Below, piece by piece: positions 13,630 to 21,037 of a stretch of 21,613 nt of DNA. The stretch is taken from positions 1 to 21,613 of the forward strand of contig CAKTGM010000033.1 of NCBI GenBank assembly GCA_934561515.1. The letters run 5' to 3'. Positions within the stretch are counted from its first letter, which is position 1. Every line of letters starts with the position of its first letter. Source of the stretch: an uncultured Oscillospiraceae bacterium (lineage in GTDB: Bacteria; Bacillota; Clostridia; Oscillospirales; Oscillospiraceae). The notes under the pieces were generated by a model. The model had not been told where the DNA came from and did not search any database. It saw only the letters and a list, made by a program, of their open reading frames with translations. The translations under genes were made by a program, and so were the position numbers.

Positions 13630-14697
13630 ATGGCAGAGAGTATCTGTATTCCATTCACCTATACCTACGACCAGTTCACCACATTTTTCTATGGTGGACG
13701 TGTTTACTTCAGTGATACGAGTTATCCCATTGGGCAATGCTGTGTGGATATCGCGAACATGGACGAAGAGGTACTGGGCGAGATCGACCGCCGTGTGGAA
13801 GAGTTCATCCCTGCGGCGCGGAAACTGCTCATGGAAAAAACAAACAGCGCTGTTGTCTTCGCGCAGAAAAAACTGAACGCCGTTTGGGATATCATTTTTA
13901 CCATGCCGGTGTACCGTGATCTGAATATGGATCTGGAACTCAGCTATCATTTGCTGGAAAGACTTTACGAGCAGAAAGAGAAATGGGAGCAGGTGCAGGA
14001 GGTGCACTCGGAGGGACGCGAGATGTACGAGCACATGCTCAATGATCTGGCGCATTTTGCAGACAGAGTGCGAGCGCTTCGCTTGCAGCTCAGGATCATG
14101 ACTGAGAAATACTTCGAGCCATTAAAGCGGAGAAATAGCGCGGCTTACGGGAAGGCATACTCAGCCTTTTACGCGGGTATGCTTCGAACCGGTGCACTGC
14201 TTTTCGGTGAGAACTTTGATCAGAAATTTTCCGCGGAGATCGACTTCGTCCCCATGACGCGGAAAGAAAACGAGAGCGAGTTTTTCGTTGCAGAGAAGAC
14301 GACCTTCCACTATTTACATGATTTTCTGAGAACGGAGTTCTACCGCGGACTGGCGATCGGGAACGCGCCGCGGCGGTGTCATAACTGTGGGAAGTATTTT
14401 CTGCTGACCGATGGCTACAACACCTGCTATTGCGGCAATATTGCACCTGGTGAGACGGCGCGTACCTGCCGGAAGGTGGGGGCGCACCGCAAGGAAGCGC
14501 AGGGCAAGGCGAACCGCAGTCCGGCCCGCGTGGAGTATGACCGCACCTACAATCGACTGAAGCAGAGAAAGGTTCGTGGGAAGATCAGCGTGGATGAGTG
14601 GAATGCCGCCGTTGCGCAAGCGATGCAAGTGCTGGAACAGGCGGAGCGAGGTGAACTCACGGACGATGAGATGAGGGAACGGTTTCGGAAATTTTGA
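13630..14697 (+). CDS. DUF6076-like protein with C-terminal zinc cluster
   Basis: A 355-residue protein without a known biochemical role. The first ~240 residues are helical and charged; residues about 248-290 hold a cysteine cluster: C-x2-C (RRCHNCGKYF), then C-x-C (TCYCGN), then a further Cys (ARTCRKVGAHRKEAQ), resembling the zinc-binding end of the DUF6076 and CGNR-like families. The tail is helical and Arg/Lys-rich, suited to nucleic-acid binding. The ATG at 13630 directly follows AAGGAGG (4-nt spacing), so the upstream in-frame start is not used. Family assignment is from memory of the motif. It has its own terminator and sits among mobile-element genes. Confidence 0.7.
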   Translation: MAESICIPFTYTYDQFTTFFYGGRVYFSDTSYPIGQCCVDIANMDEEVLGEIDRRVEEFIPAARKLLMEKTNSAVVFAQKKLNAVWDIIFTMPVYRDLNMDLELSYHLLERLYEQKEKWEQVQEVHSEGREMYEHMLNDLAHFADRVRALRLQLRIMTEKYFEPLKRRNSAAYGKAYSAFYAGMLRTGALLFGENFDQKFSAEIDFVPMTRKENESEFFVAEKTTFHYLHDFLRTEFYRGLAIGNAPRRCHNCGKYFLLTDGYNTCYCGNIAPGETARTCRKVGAHRKEAQGKANRSPARVEYDRTYNRLKQRKVRGKISVDEWNAAVAQAMQVLEQAERGELTDDEMRERFRKF

Positions 14698-14737
14698 AAA
14701 AAGGACATCTGCCCAAGTTGAGCAGATGTCCTTTTTA
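14698..14737 (+). terminator. Rho-independent terminator
   Basis: GGACATCTGC (14703-14712) pairs with GCAGATGTCC (14722-14731), extended by A/T pairs and ending in TTTTTATT, immediately after the stop codon. Confidence 0.9.
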
Positions 14738-14760
14738 TTGCCTTCAGCAGCGCAGAAAGT
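14737..14760. repeat. Dispersed TTCAGC repeat, copy C
   Basis: ATTGCCTTCAGCAGCGCAGA matches copies at 7505 and 20795 in its core. A following ATACGCAGC is also shared with copy A. Apart from this, nothing is seen between the terminator and the TetR fragment. Confidence 0.4.
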
Positions 14761-14857
14761 ATCAGCGATACGCAGCTCAACAATCGATTAGAATTTTCCC
14801 TTTTTATGCCTGTGATCAGATCCGCTTCACAGCAATCGACCGGAACGAAACGGAGGA

Positions 14858-15034
14858 CTACAGTGCAGCGGTCTGCGTGGCGCTGCGGCCTGAATCGATG
14901 AACCTGCACGGCGCGGTCACGCCCACATGCTCCGCGATTTTCTGCAGAGACGCACCTGTGTAACCCGTGTCGAGGAATTTCGCCTTTGCTGCTGCGGTGA
15001 TCTTATCGTCCGGAGAATGATCTTTCAATACCAT
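14858..15034 (-). pseudogene. Truncated TetR-family regulator (DNA-binding part only)
   Basis: The frame encodes ITAAAKAKFLDTGYTGASLQ then KIAEHVGVT, the N-terminal helix-turn-helix of a TetR-type repressor. It then breaks where the family expects a KGALYYHF-like segment and ends about 20 residues later. The whole ligand-binding domain (about 130 residues) is missing and not found nearby. It may start at ATG 15034 or TTG 15055; neither has a clear ribosome site. A decayed gene left in the island. Confidence 0.6.
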
Positions 15035-15115
15035 ACATGTGCTCGCCTTGATCAATAAAGCGTGATCGATCGAGGCGTAATTATAGAAAAATCTTTTTTT
15101 GTTCGGCGTGGGCTG

Positions 15116-16024
15116 TCAGTGCACCGCCTTTTGCAAAGGGGGCTCGAGCAGCATTTGCTGTAAGCGCTTGGCGGCGATGCTCAGCGGCTGGTTTTTCCGC
15201 TGGAAGAGGTAGATGCTACGCGGCGGGATGGGTTCGCTCAGCGCGATGGGGAAGATACCGGTGCGCTCCGGCTCGCCGAAGAGCATCTCGCGCGGCACGA
15301 ATCCGATGCCGAGGTTGCTGCGCACGACCGGCAGCACCTGGTCGATGGTCTCGACCTCTACATCAGGGTTGTAGGGAAGATCGTGCGACAGAAAGAGGCG
15401 GGAGTAGAAGTCGTGGGACGACGTTCCCTCGGTCAGGCCGACGATAGGATAGTCCACGAGGCGGCTGAGCGATACGGTCTCATGTGTCAGCTCGGCGAAG
15501 GCGGCGCCGCAAATGGGGATCTCCTGAATTTCGCCGACCTGCTTTTTCATGAGGGAGTCGGGGATGACGGAGCCCTCGGTCACGACGGCGAAATCGGCAA
15601 GACCGTTTTGCACGGCCGCAAGGCCCTGCGGGGTCGAGTGATTCGTCAGATAGATGCGAACGCGCGGATATTCGCTGCGGTATTGCGCGAGCACCTGCAA
15701 AAGGCAGCCGCGCAGCGCAAGGCCGCTCGCGGCGATGTGGAGGATGCCGCTTTGCAGGCTCCGGTCAGAGGAGACCTCCGCTTCGGCAGCCTCGATGTTT
15801 TCAAAGGCGATGGCGATGTGGGCGAATATTTTTTCTCCCTCCGGCGTCAGGCGTACGCCCTGCGCCGAGCGGAAGAACAGCGCACAGTCCAGCTCGGCTT
15901 CGAGCCTGCGGATGATGCGCGTGACATTCGGCTGGGTGTTATAGAGCGCGGCAGCGGCCTTTGAGAAGCTCTTATACTTCGCTGCATAGTAGAAAACGCG
16001 GTAGCTGTCGTAGCTGATATTCAT
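15116..16024 (-). CDS. LysR-family transcriptional regulator, probably of the malate genes
   Basis: A 302-residue LTTR. The N-terminal winged helix (YDSYRVFYYAAKYKSFSKAA, then LYNTQPNVTRIIRRLEAELD) occupies residues about 5-65, and the two-lobed effector domain covers about 90-295. AGGAGG precedes the ATG at 16024. It is divergent from the malic enzyme gene with a 140-bp shared control region containing a T-N11-A box, the standard layout for an LTTR that activates its neighbour in response to the pathway substrate. Malate as effector is inferred from context. Confidence 0.9.
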   Translation of the reverse strand: MNISYDSYRVFYYAAKYKSFSKAAAALYNTQPNVTRIIRRLEAELDCALFFRSAQGVRLTPEGEKIFAHIAIAFENIEAAEAEVSSDRSLQSGILHIAASGLALRGCLLQVLAQYRSEYPRVRIYLTNHSTPQGLAAVQNGLADFAVVTEGSVIPDSLMKKQVGEIQEIPICGAAFAELTHETVSLSRLVDYPIVGLTEGTSSHDFYSRLFLSHDLPYNPDVEVETIDQVLPVVRSNLGIGFVPREMLFGEPERTGIFPIALSEPIPPRSIYLFQRKNQPLSIAAKRLQQMLLEPPLQKAVH

Positions 16025-16059
16025 ATTAGCCTCCTCTTGAGCGGGGATATATAAAATCC

Positions 16060-16074
16060 TTATATGGCGGATAA
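16060..16074. promoter_or_regulatory. Candidate LysR-type operator
   Basis: TTATATGGCGGATAA is an interrupted palindrome (TTAT-N7-ATAA) fitting the T-N11-A rule. It lies between the divergent LysR and malic enzyme genes, just upstream of the predicted -35 box at 16086. Confidence 0.5.
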
Positions 16075-16085
16075 TTGATTCGTAT

Positions 16086-16114
16086 TTCCACTTTTCTGGC
16101 GAAAATTGTATACT
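16086..16114 (+). promoter_or_regulatory. Putative promoter of the malic enzyme operon
   Basis: TATACT at 16109-16114 with a weak -35 TTCCAC at 16086-16091 (17-nt spacer). A good -10 with a poor -35 suits an activator-dependent promoter. Confidence 0.5.
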
Positions 16115-16164
16115 TTTGCATCATCCAAAGGGTGATAAAACGATTCAAACGGAGGGGTAATGTT

Positions 16165-17334
16165 ATGGATTATGCAAAAGAATCACTCCGCCTGCACGGG
16201 GAGTGGAAGGGCAAGATCGAAATGGTGACGCGCGTGCCGGTCAAGACGAAGGACGATCTTTCTCTTGCCTATACGCCCGGCGTTGCGCAGCCGTGTCTCG
16301 AGATCCAGAAGGATCTGAGCAGGAGCTATGAGCTCACGCGCCGCTGGAACATGGCTGCCGTCATCACCGACGGCAGCGCCGTTCTCGGTCTTGGCGACAT
16401 CGGCCCCGAGGCCGGCATGCCCGTCATGGAGGGCAAGTGCGTGCTCTTCAAGGCGTTCGGCGACGTGGACGCCTTCCCGCTCTGCGTGAAGACCAAGGAC
16501 GTGGACGAGTTCGTTGAGACGGTCTACAACATCTCCGGAAGCTTTGGCGGCATCAACCTTGAGGATATCGCCGCGCCGCGCTGCTTCGAGATCGAGCGCA
16601 AGCTCAAGGAAAAGTGCGACATTCCCATCTTCCACGACGATCAGCACGGCACCGCCGTCATCACGCTGGCGGGCCTGACGAACGCGCTCAAGGTCGTGGG
16701 CAAGAAGAAGGAGAACGTGAAGATCGTGACTTCCGGCGCGGGCGCGGCGGCCATCGCCATCACGAAGCTGCTGCTTTCCGCGGGCTTCAAGGATATCACG
16801 ATGTGCGACCGCAAGGGCGCAATCTACCAGGGCCGCGAGGGCCTCAACTGGATCAAGACCGAGATGGCCGAGGTCACGAATCTAAGCCATAAGGCGGGCT
16901 CGCTCGCCGATATGCTCGTCGGTGCTGACGTGTTCATCGGCGTTTCTGCACCGAACACCGTCACGACCGAGATGGTCAAAACGATGAACAAAGACGCCAT
17001 CATCTTCGCCTGTGCGAACCCGACGCCGGAGATCTTCCCCGACGCGGCGAAGGCGGGCGGCGCGAAGGTCATCTCCACCGGCCGCAGCGACTATCCCAAC
17101 CAGATCAACAACGTGCTCGCGTTCCCCGGCATCTTCCGCGGCGCGTTCGATGTGCGCGCGAGCGACATCAACGAGGAGATGAAGGTCGCGGCGGCGGAAG
17201 CGCTGGCGGGCCTTGTCGGCGATGAGCTCTCCGAGGACTACATCATCCCCGCGGCATTTGACCCGCGCGTCGGTCCCGCGGTGGCCAAGGCCGTCGCCGA
17301 GGCCGCGCGCAAGAGCGGCGTGGCCCGCATTTGA
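16165..17334 (+). CDS. NAD(P)-dependent malic enzyme (oxaloacetate-decarboxylating)
   Basis: A 389-residue cytosolic enzyme converting malate to pyruvate, CO2 and reduced nicotinamide cofactor. It is the short bacterial form without a phosphotransacetylase domain. Visible signatures are LAYTPGVAQPC near 34-44, ITDGSAVLGLGDIGPEAGMP, the metal-site segment IFHDDQHGTA, the Rossmann GAGAAA, ACANPTPEI and FPGIFRGAFD. NAD versus NADP preference is not decided by reading. The open frame extends 30 codons upstream, but the ATG at 16165 is used because GGAGGGG lies 7 nt ahead and the product begins like the family. The transporter gene follows 63 nt later. Confidence 0.95.
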   Translation: MDYAKESLRLHGEWKGKIEMVTRVPVKTKDDLSLAYTPGVAQPCLEIQKDLSRSYELTRRWNMAAVITDGSAVLGLGDIGPEAGMPVMEGKCVLFKAFGDVDAFPLCVKTKDVDEFVETVYNISGSFGGINLEDIAAPRCFEIERKLKEKCDIPIFHDDQHGTAVITLAGLTNALKVVGKKKENVKIVTSGAGAAAIAITKLLLSAGFKDITMCDRKGAIYQGREGLNWIKTEMAEVTNLSHKAGSLADMLVGADVFIGVSAPNTVTTEMVKTMNKDAIIFACANPTPEIFPDAAKAGGAKVISTGRSDYPNQINNVLAFPGIFRGAFDVRASDINEEMKVAAAEALAGLVGDELSEDYIIPAAFDPRVGPAVAKAVAEAARKSGVARI

Positions 17335-17397
17335 CCCATTTTATACAGAATATACCAGTTTTCCTGAAAAATCAAATCAATTTGGGAGGGACTTCTC

Positions 17398-18783
17398 ATG
17401 TCAGGGAAAAAGGAAACTTACAAGCTGTTTAATCTTCCGTGGTATTACTTTGCGATTTTTGCCGTGCTGGTGCTGATTGCGACCTACACCGGCACGCTGC
17501 CCAAGGGCATGTCCGGCTGCTTCGCGTTCATGATCGTGCTGGGCACGATCCTCTATGAGATCGGCGAGAAAACGCCTATCATCCGATCCTATCTCGGCGG
17601 CGGCGCGATCGTTGTCCTGTTCGGCACGGCGCTGCTGAACTACTTTAACCTGCTGCCCGCTCTGACCGAAACGCTGGAGGACGGCACGAAGGTCTACAAC
17701 ATGGCCTGCAACTATGATCTTGTTGGCAACATCACCTCGTTCTTCCAGCCGACCGGCGCGTTCCTTGATTTCTACATCGCCGCGCTGATCACCGGTTCGA
17801 TCCTCGGCATGAACAGCACGCTGCTGAAAAAGGCGGCGGCGCGTTACTTCCCCGCGATCTTCGGCGGCCTGATCCTCTCGTTCGCCCTGTGCATGGGCAC
17901 GGCCGCTATCATGGGCTACGGCACCATCAAGGCGCTGCTGCTCATCGCGCTGCCCATCATGGGCGGAGGTATGGGCGCCGGTGCAGTGCCCCTGTCCAAG
18001 ATTTTTGAAAGCTCCAACACCATGACGGCGGCGGAGGCCATCTCTGTGATGACGCCCGCGGTCGCCATCGGCAACGCGATCTCCATCGTCCTTGCCGGTA
18101 TCATCGTCAAGGTCATCGCCAGCAAGAGCTGGAACGGCCAGGGCGCGCTGATGCAGGCCGGTACGGTCGACCCCAAGGAGCTGGAGATCAGCCCCGAGAT
18201 GCAGGCCAAGCGTGACAAGATCGACGTGAAGAACCTCGGCATCGGCCTGTTCGTTTCAAACTCGTTCTTCGCCTGGGGCTTCATCGTGGCCAAGATCTGG
18301 TCGAAGCTCGTCCCGAGCGTCAGCATCCACGCCTACGCCTGGATGATCATTACCGTGGCCATCTGCAAGATCTTCAATCTCCTGCCGGAGAACATTGAAG
18401 TCGCCTGCTACCAGTGGTTCCAGTTCGTGATGAAGAACCTGACGACCACGCTGCTCGTCGGTATCGGCCTGTGCTACCTGAGCCTTGACACCGTGATCGA
18501 GAGCTTCAGCCTGACGTACCTGGTCCTGTGCCTTGTCACGTGCCTCGGCGCGTTCTTCGGCGCGGCGCTCGTCGGCAAGTGGGTCGGCTTCTATCCGGTC
18601 GAGGCCGGCATCACCGCGGGTCTCTGCATGGCGAACATGGGCGGCACCGGCGACGTGGCGGTCCTTTCCGCGGCAGACCGCATGGAGCTCATGCCCTTTG
18701 CGCAGATCTCGTCCCGTCTCGGCGGCGCGATCATCCTGATCATCGGCAGCTTGCTGCTCTCTACGCTTGGTTCGCTGCTGTAA
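17398..18783 (+). CDS. 2-hydroxycarboxylate transporter (CitS/MaeN/MleP family)
   Basis: A 461-residue polytopic membrane protein of the 2-HCT family (TC 2.A.24), importing malate or citrate with Na+ or H+, or exchanging it for lactate. The two re-entrant-loop signatures are present: GGGMGAGAVPLSKIFE at about 189-204 and MGGTGDVAVLSAADRMELMP from about 415, followed by ISSRLGGA with the substrate-binding arginine. GGGAGGG is 7 nt before the ATG. Directly behind the malic enzyme, malate is the likeliest substrate. Gene pairs of this kind support malate fermentation and can generate ion gradients. Confidence 0.93.
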   Translation: MSGKKETYKLFNLPWYYFAIFAVLVLIATYTGTLPKGMSGCFAFMIVLGTILYEIGEKTPIIRSYLGGGAIVVLFGTALLNYFNLLPALTETLEDGTKVYNMACNYDLVGNITSFFQPTGAFLDFYIAALITGSILGMNSTLLKKAAARYFPAIFGGLILSFALCMGTAAIMGYGTIKALLLIALPIMGGGMGAGAVPLSKIFESSNTMTAAEAISVMTPAVAIGNAISIVLAGIIVKVIASKSWNGQGALMQAGTVDPKELEISPEMQAKRDKIDVKNLGIGLFVSNSFFAWGFIVAKIWSKLVPSVSIHAYAWMIITVAICKIFNLLPENIEVACYQWFQFVMKNLTTTLLVGIGLCYLSLDTVIESFSLTYLVLCLVTCLGAFFGAALVGKWVGFYPVEAGITAGLCMANMGGTGDVAVLSAADRMELMPFAQISSRLGGAIILIIGSLLLSTLGSLL

Positions 18784-18796
18784 CGGCGGCGTGAAA

Positions 18797-18830
18797 GCGT
18801 GGGACGCGCCAAATTCGGCGCGTCCCACGC
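18797..18830 (+). terminator. Perfect 14-bp hairpin after the transporter gene
   Basis: GCGTGGGACGCGCC (18797-18810) pairs with its complement (18817-18830) around AAATTC. There is no T tract. It begins 13 nt after the transporter stop and ends 4 nt before the GTG of the next frame, so it may attenuate or separate expression rather than simply terminate. Confidence 0.6.
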
Positions 18831-18833
18831 ACA

Positions 18834-19451
18834 GTGAATGCTATGACGAAGTCTGATTGTATCCAGTGCGGCGGCGCGGCGCAGTACCGCTTCCGGGCGC
18901 TGGAGATCCACACCCTGCACATTCGGGAGCTCAAGGAAAAGCGCGTGCAGGCGCTCGGCGAGAGCGTGCACTTCGATGTGTGCGCCGACTGTGCCCGCGC
19001 GCAGCTGCAAAAGGACCTGAGCGGTGTGGGAATCAAAGAGATCCTGCCTTTCGCCTTGATTTTGTTATTCGGCGTTGTTCTCTCAGCCGTGTTTTGGAAT
19101 GGCGAAGGCGTGTTTCGGCTGTGCGGCGCGGCCGGGGTGATCTGCGGTATCCTCGGCATCGCGAGCACGGCAAAGGAAAACCGGCAGCGGCGCGATCAGT
19201 ATCATTGTCTTTCGAAAGAAAAAGCGCTCGAAAAGGCTGCCTGGGAGGTCGCTGTGCGCTGCGCAGATCATAAGCGCGGAGACCACGACCTCACCTATAT
19301 CCCCATCACGCAGGACACGCTGAAAATGAAAAACGGCGACCTGATGGTTATTTACGGTCTCCTGCCGGAGATCGCAGTGCAGGCGTGGAACGTGATGCAC
19401 CAGATGCCGCAGAAAACAACGGCCCTAAACAGCAGTGGTGAGCTGTTTTGA
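18834..19451 (+). CDS. Zinc-ribbon membrane protein, function unknown
   Basis: A 205-residue protein (GTG at 18834, or ATG at 18843 giving 202 residues). Two CxxC pairs (C9/C12 in CIQCGG, C50/C53 in CADC) form a probable zinc ribbon around residues 9-53. Two membrane spans follow (about 70-88 and 93-111), then a basic stretch (KENRQRRDQ) and a soluble tail of about 85 residues. I do not recognise the family. No convincing ribosome site precedes either start, and a strong hairpin sits just upstream, so expression may depend on the transcript from the transporter or be low. A terminator follows. Confidence 0.7.
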   Translation: MNAMTKSDCIQCGGAAQYRFRALEIHTLHIRELKEKRVQALGESVHFDVCADCARAQLQKDLSGVGIKEILPFALILLFGVVLSAVFWNGEGVFRLCGAAGVICGILGIASTAKENRQRRDQYHCLSKEKALEKAAWEVAVRCADHKRGDHDLTYIPITQDTLKMKNGDLMVIYGLLPEIAVQAWNVMHQMPQKTTALNSSGELF

Positions 19452-19506
19452 GCAGACCAGATCAGTAAAGATCTTCTCCTATAACCAACCCTTCCTATGC
19501 AGGCAG

Positions 19507-19541
19507 AGGGCCGCACCTGATTTTCGGTGCGGCCCTTTGTC
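19507..19541 (+). terminator. Rho-independent terminator
   Basis: AGGGCCGCACC (19507-19517), an 8-nt loop, GGTGCGGCCCT (19526-19536), then TTGTCT. The stem is strong but the T tract is short. Confidence 0.75.
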
Positions 19542-19588
19542 TCAGAATAAGCAGGGATGGTTTGAGCGGAGGAGAAGTCGTAACATTT

Positions 19589-19606
19589 TTGTTAAATGTA
19601 TAACAA
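19589..19606. promoter_or_regulatory. Candidate Rex (redox sensor) operator
   Basis: TTGTTAAATGTATAACAA matches the Firmicute Rex site TTGTTAA-N4-TTAACAA at 13 of 14 specified positions. It ends 5 bp before the -35 box of the dehydrogenase promoter, a position where a bound repressor would block RNA polymerase. Rex releases DNA when NADH rises, which suits control of a nicotinamide-dependent dehydrogenase. Confidence 0.6.
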
Positions 19607-19611
19607 AATGC

Positions 19612-19639
19612 TTGACTCTCTCTGGAGGGAAAATATACT
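19612..19639 (+). promoter_or_regulatory. Sigma-A promoter of the dehydrogenase gene
   Basis: TTGACT (19612-19617), a 16-nt spacer and TATACT (19634-19639), about 40 nt before the start codon. Confidence 0.7.
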
Positions 19640-19679
19640 TTACTATAGTAGCTATGTATTACAGAAAGGAGCTTTTATC

Positions 19680-20702
19680 ATGGAAAAAATCAAGATCGTG
19701 CAGTACGGCTGCGGAAAAATGAGCAAGTACACCCTCCGCTATGCCTATGAGCATGGCGCGCAGATCGTCGGCGGCATCGGCCACGGCGCGTCGGTCGGCC
19801 AAGACATCGGCGATTGGGCTGGACTTGGCGTCAAGACGGGCATCATCATCTCCGACAATGCCGAAAAAGTCCTTGACGAGTGCGACGCCGACGTCGCCAT
19901 TATCACGACCCGCAGCTTCATCGGCGATATCTATGAAGCGATCGAGCAGTGCGTGTCCCGCGGCATCAACGTCATTACGACCTGCGAGGAGGCCATCTAT
20001 CCCTGGACGACGTCTGCGGCCATGATCAACAAGCTGGACGCGCTGGCCAAGGCGAACGGCTGCACCATCACCGGCAGCGGCATGCAGGATATTTTCTGGA
20101 TCAACATGGTCGGGCTCGTGGCCGCCGGCTGCCACAACATCACGAAGATCAAGGGCGCTTACAGCTACAATGTGGACGAGTACGGCATCGCGCTGGCGCA
20201 GGCGCACGGCTGCGACCTGACGCCGGAAGAGTTTGAAGCGAAGATCGCGCACCCGACCGAGTTTGAGCCGTCCTACGCGTGGAATGCTGCCGAGGCGATC
20301 TGCAACAAGCTGGGCCTCACGATCAAGAGCATTTCGCAGAAGCATGTCCCTTGCATCATCGACAAGGACATCTACAGCGAAACGCTCGGCAAGGAGATCA
20401 AGGCGGGCAACGCCATCGGCATGTCGGCGGTCGTTACCATCGAGACCATGCAGGGCATCACCGTCGAGGAGGAGACCATCGGCAAGGTCTATGGACCGGA
20501 CGACGGCGATCTGTGCGACTGGGAGATCTTCGGCGAGCCGAAGACGGAGTTCCACGTTGTGAAGCCCGCGACCGTCGAGCACACCTGCGCCACGGTCATC
20601 AACCGCATCCCGTCCCTGCTCCGCGCCCCCGCCGGCTACGTCACCTGCGACCAGCTCGAGCCGGTCGAGTACCTCACCTACCCGATGGAGTACTACTGCT
20701 GA
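19680..20702 (+). CDS. NAD(P)-dependent dehydrogenase, dihydrodipicolinate-reductase / 2,4-diaminopentanoate-dehydrogenase-like
   Basis: A 340-residue cytosolic oxidoreductase. The N-terminal Rossmann fold (IKIVQYGCGKMSKYTLRYA, then VGGIGHGASVGQDIGDWAGL) and segment INVITTCEEAIYPW match the dihydrodipicolinate reductase N-domain superfamily, especially the amine-dehydrogenase branch that includes 2,4-diaminopentanoate dehydrogenase of ornithine fermentation. The substrate is not certain: no other ornithine-pathway genes are nearby. True DapB is shorter, about 250-270 residues. ATG at 19680 has AAAGGAG 8 nt upstream. It is monocistronic, with its own promoter, a Rex-like operator and a strong terminator. 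Confidence 0.75.
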   Translation: MEKIKIVQYGCGKMSKYTLRYAYEHGAQIVGGIGHGASVGQDIGDWAGLGVKTGIIISDNAEKVLDECDADVAIITTRSFIGDIYEAIEQCVSRGINVITTCEEAIYPWTTSAAMINKLDALAKANGCTITGSGMQDIFWINMVGLVAAGCHNITKIKGAYSYNVDEYGIALAQAHGCDLTPEEFEAKIAHPTEFEPSYAWNAAEAICNKLGLTIKSISQKHVPCIIDKDIYSETLGKEIKAGNAIGMSAVVTIETMQGITVEEETIGKVYGPDDGDLCDWEIFGEPKTEFHVVKPATVEHTCATVINRIPSLLRAPAGYVTCDQLEPVEYLTYPMEYYC

Positions 20703-20727
20703 ACAAATCAAGGTATAAATCCGAAGT

Positions 20728-20763
20728 GCGGGCGTATGACAGCATCATACGCCCGCGTTTTTT
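20728..20763 (+). terminator. Rho-independent terminator of the dehydrogenase gene
   Basis: A 12-bp stem GCGGGCGTATGA/TCATACGCCCGC with a 5-nt loop, then a T6 tract at 20758-20763. Confidence 0.92.
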
Positions 20764-20794
20764 ATCCTTTCACTATATCTGAAAAGGACTATAG

Positions 20795-20818
20795 ATTGTT
20801 TTCAGCAGCGCAAAATAT
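20795..20818. repeat. Dispersed TTTTCAGC repeat, copy B
   Basis: Differs from 7505-7528 at 3 of 24 positions. It lies in the noncoding right end of the island (20764-21037), where the only other visible structure is the TGACCC repeat pair. Confidence 0.45.
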
Positions 20819-20903
20819 GGTTGCTTTACGCCATGGTGCAAAGGATACTATCTTCGATTTTTCCGCTGCCTATGACGGGATTTTTTTCTGCTTCTTCTCA
20901 TTC

Positions 20904-20931
20904 CTGACCCATGTTCTGACCCAGAACGGGA
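20904..20931 (+). repeat. Candidate integrase arm-type repeats, right end
   Basis: TGACCC at 20905 and 20917 (12-bp spacing), followed by AACGGGA, matching the left-end arrangement at 5916-5942. It is about 107 bp inside the right att repeat, where the second arm of the attachment region is expected. Confidence 0.5.
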
Positions 20932-21037
20932 AAAAGTACACGGAAACAGCGGAACCAAGCTCGCCGGAAAGCAGCCGCTTTTGCATGCAATGCTGCCAGA
21001 AATGGCCGGAAATGGTTAACTGCGCCATTCTGAAACA

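Noticed and set aside
16075..16164. N-terminal extension of the malic enzyme
   Set aside because: It would include the promoter and leader; the strong ribosome site belongs to the ATG at 16165.
19659..20711. A 350-codon open frame antisense to the dehydrogenase
   Set aside because: Low-complexity Asp/Val/Arg/Ala-rich translation, no ribosome site, and the plus-strand gene has promoter, ribosome site, fold motifs and terminator.
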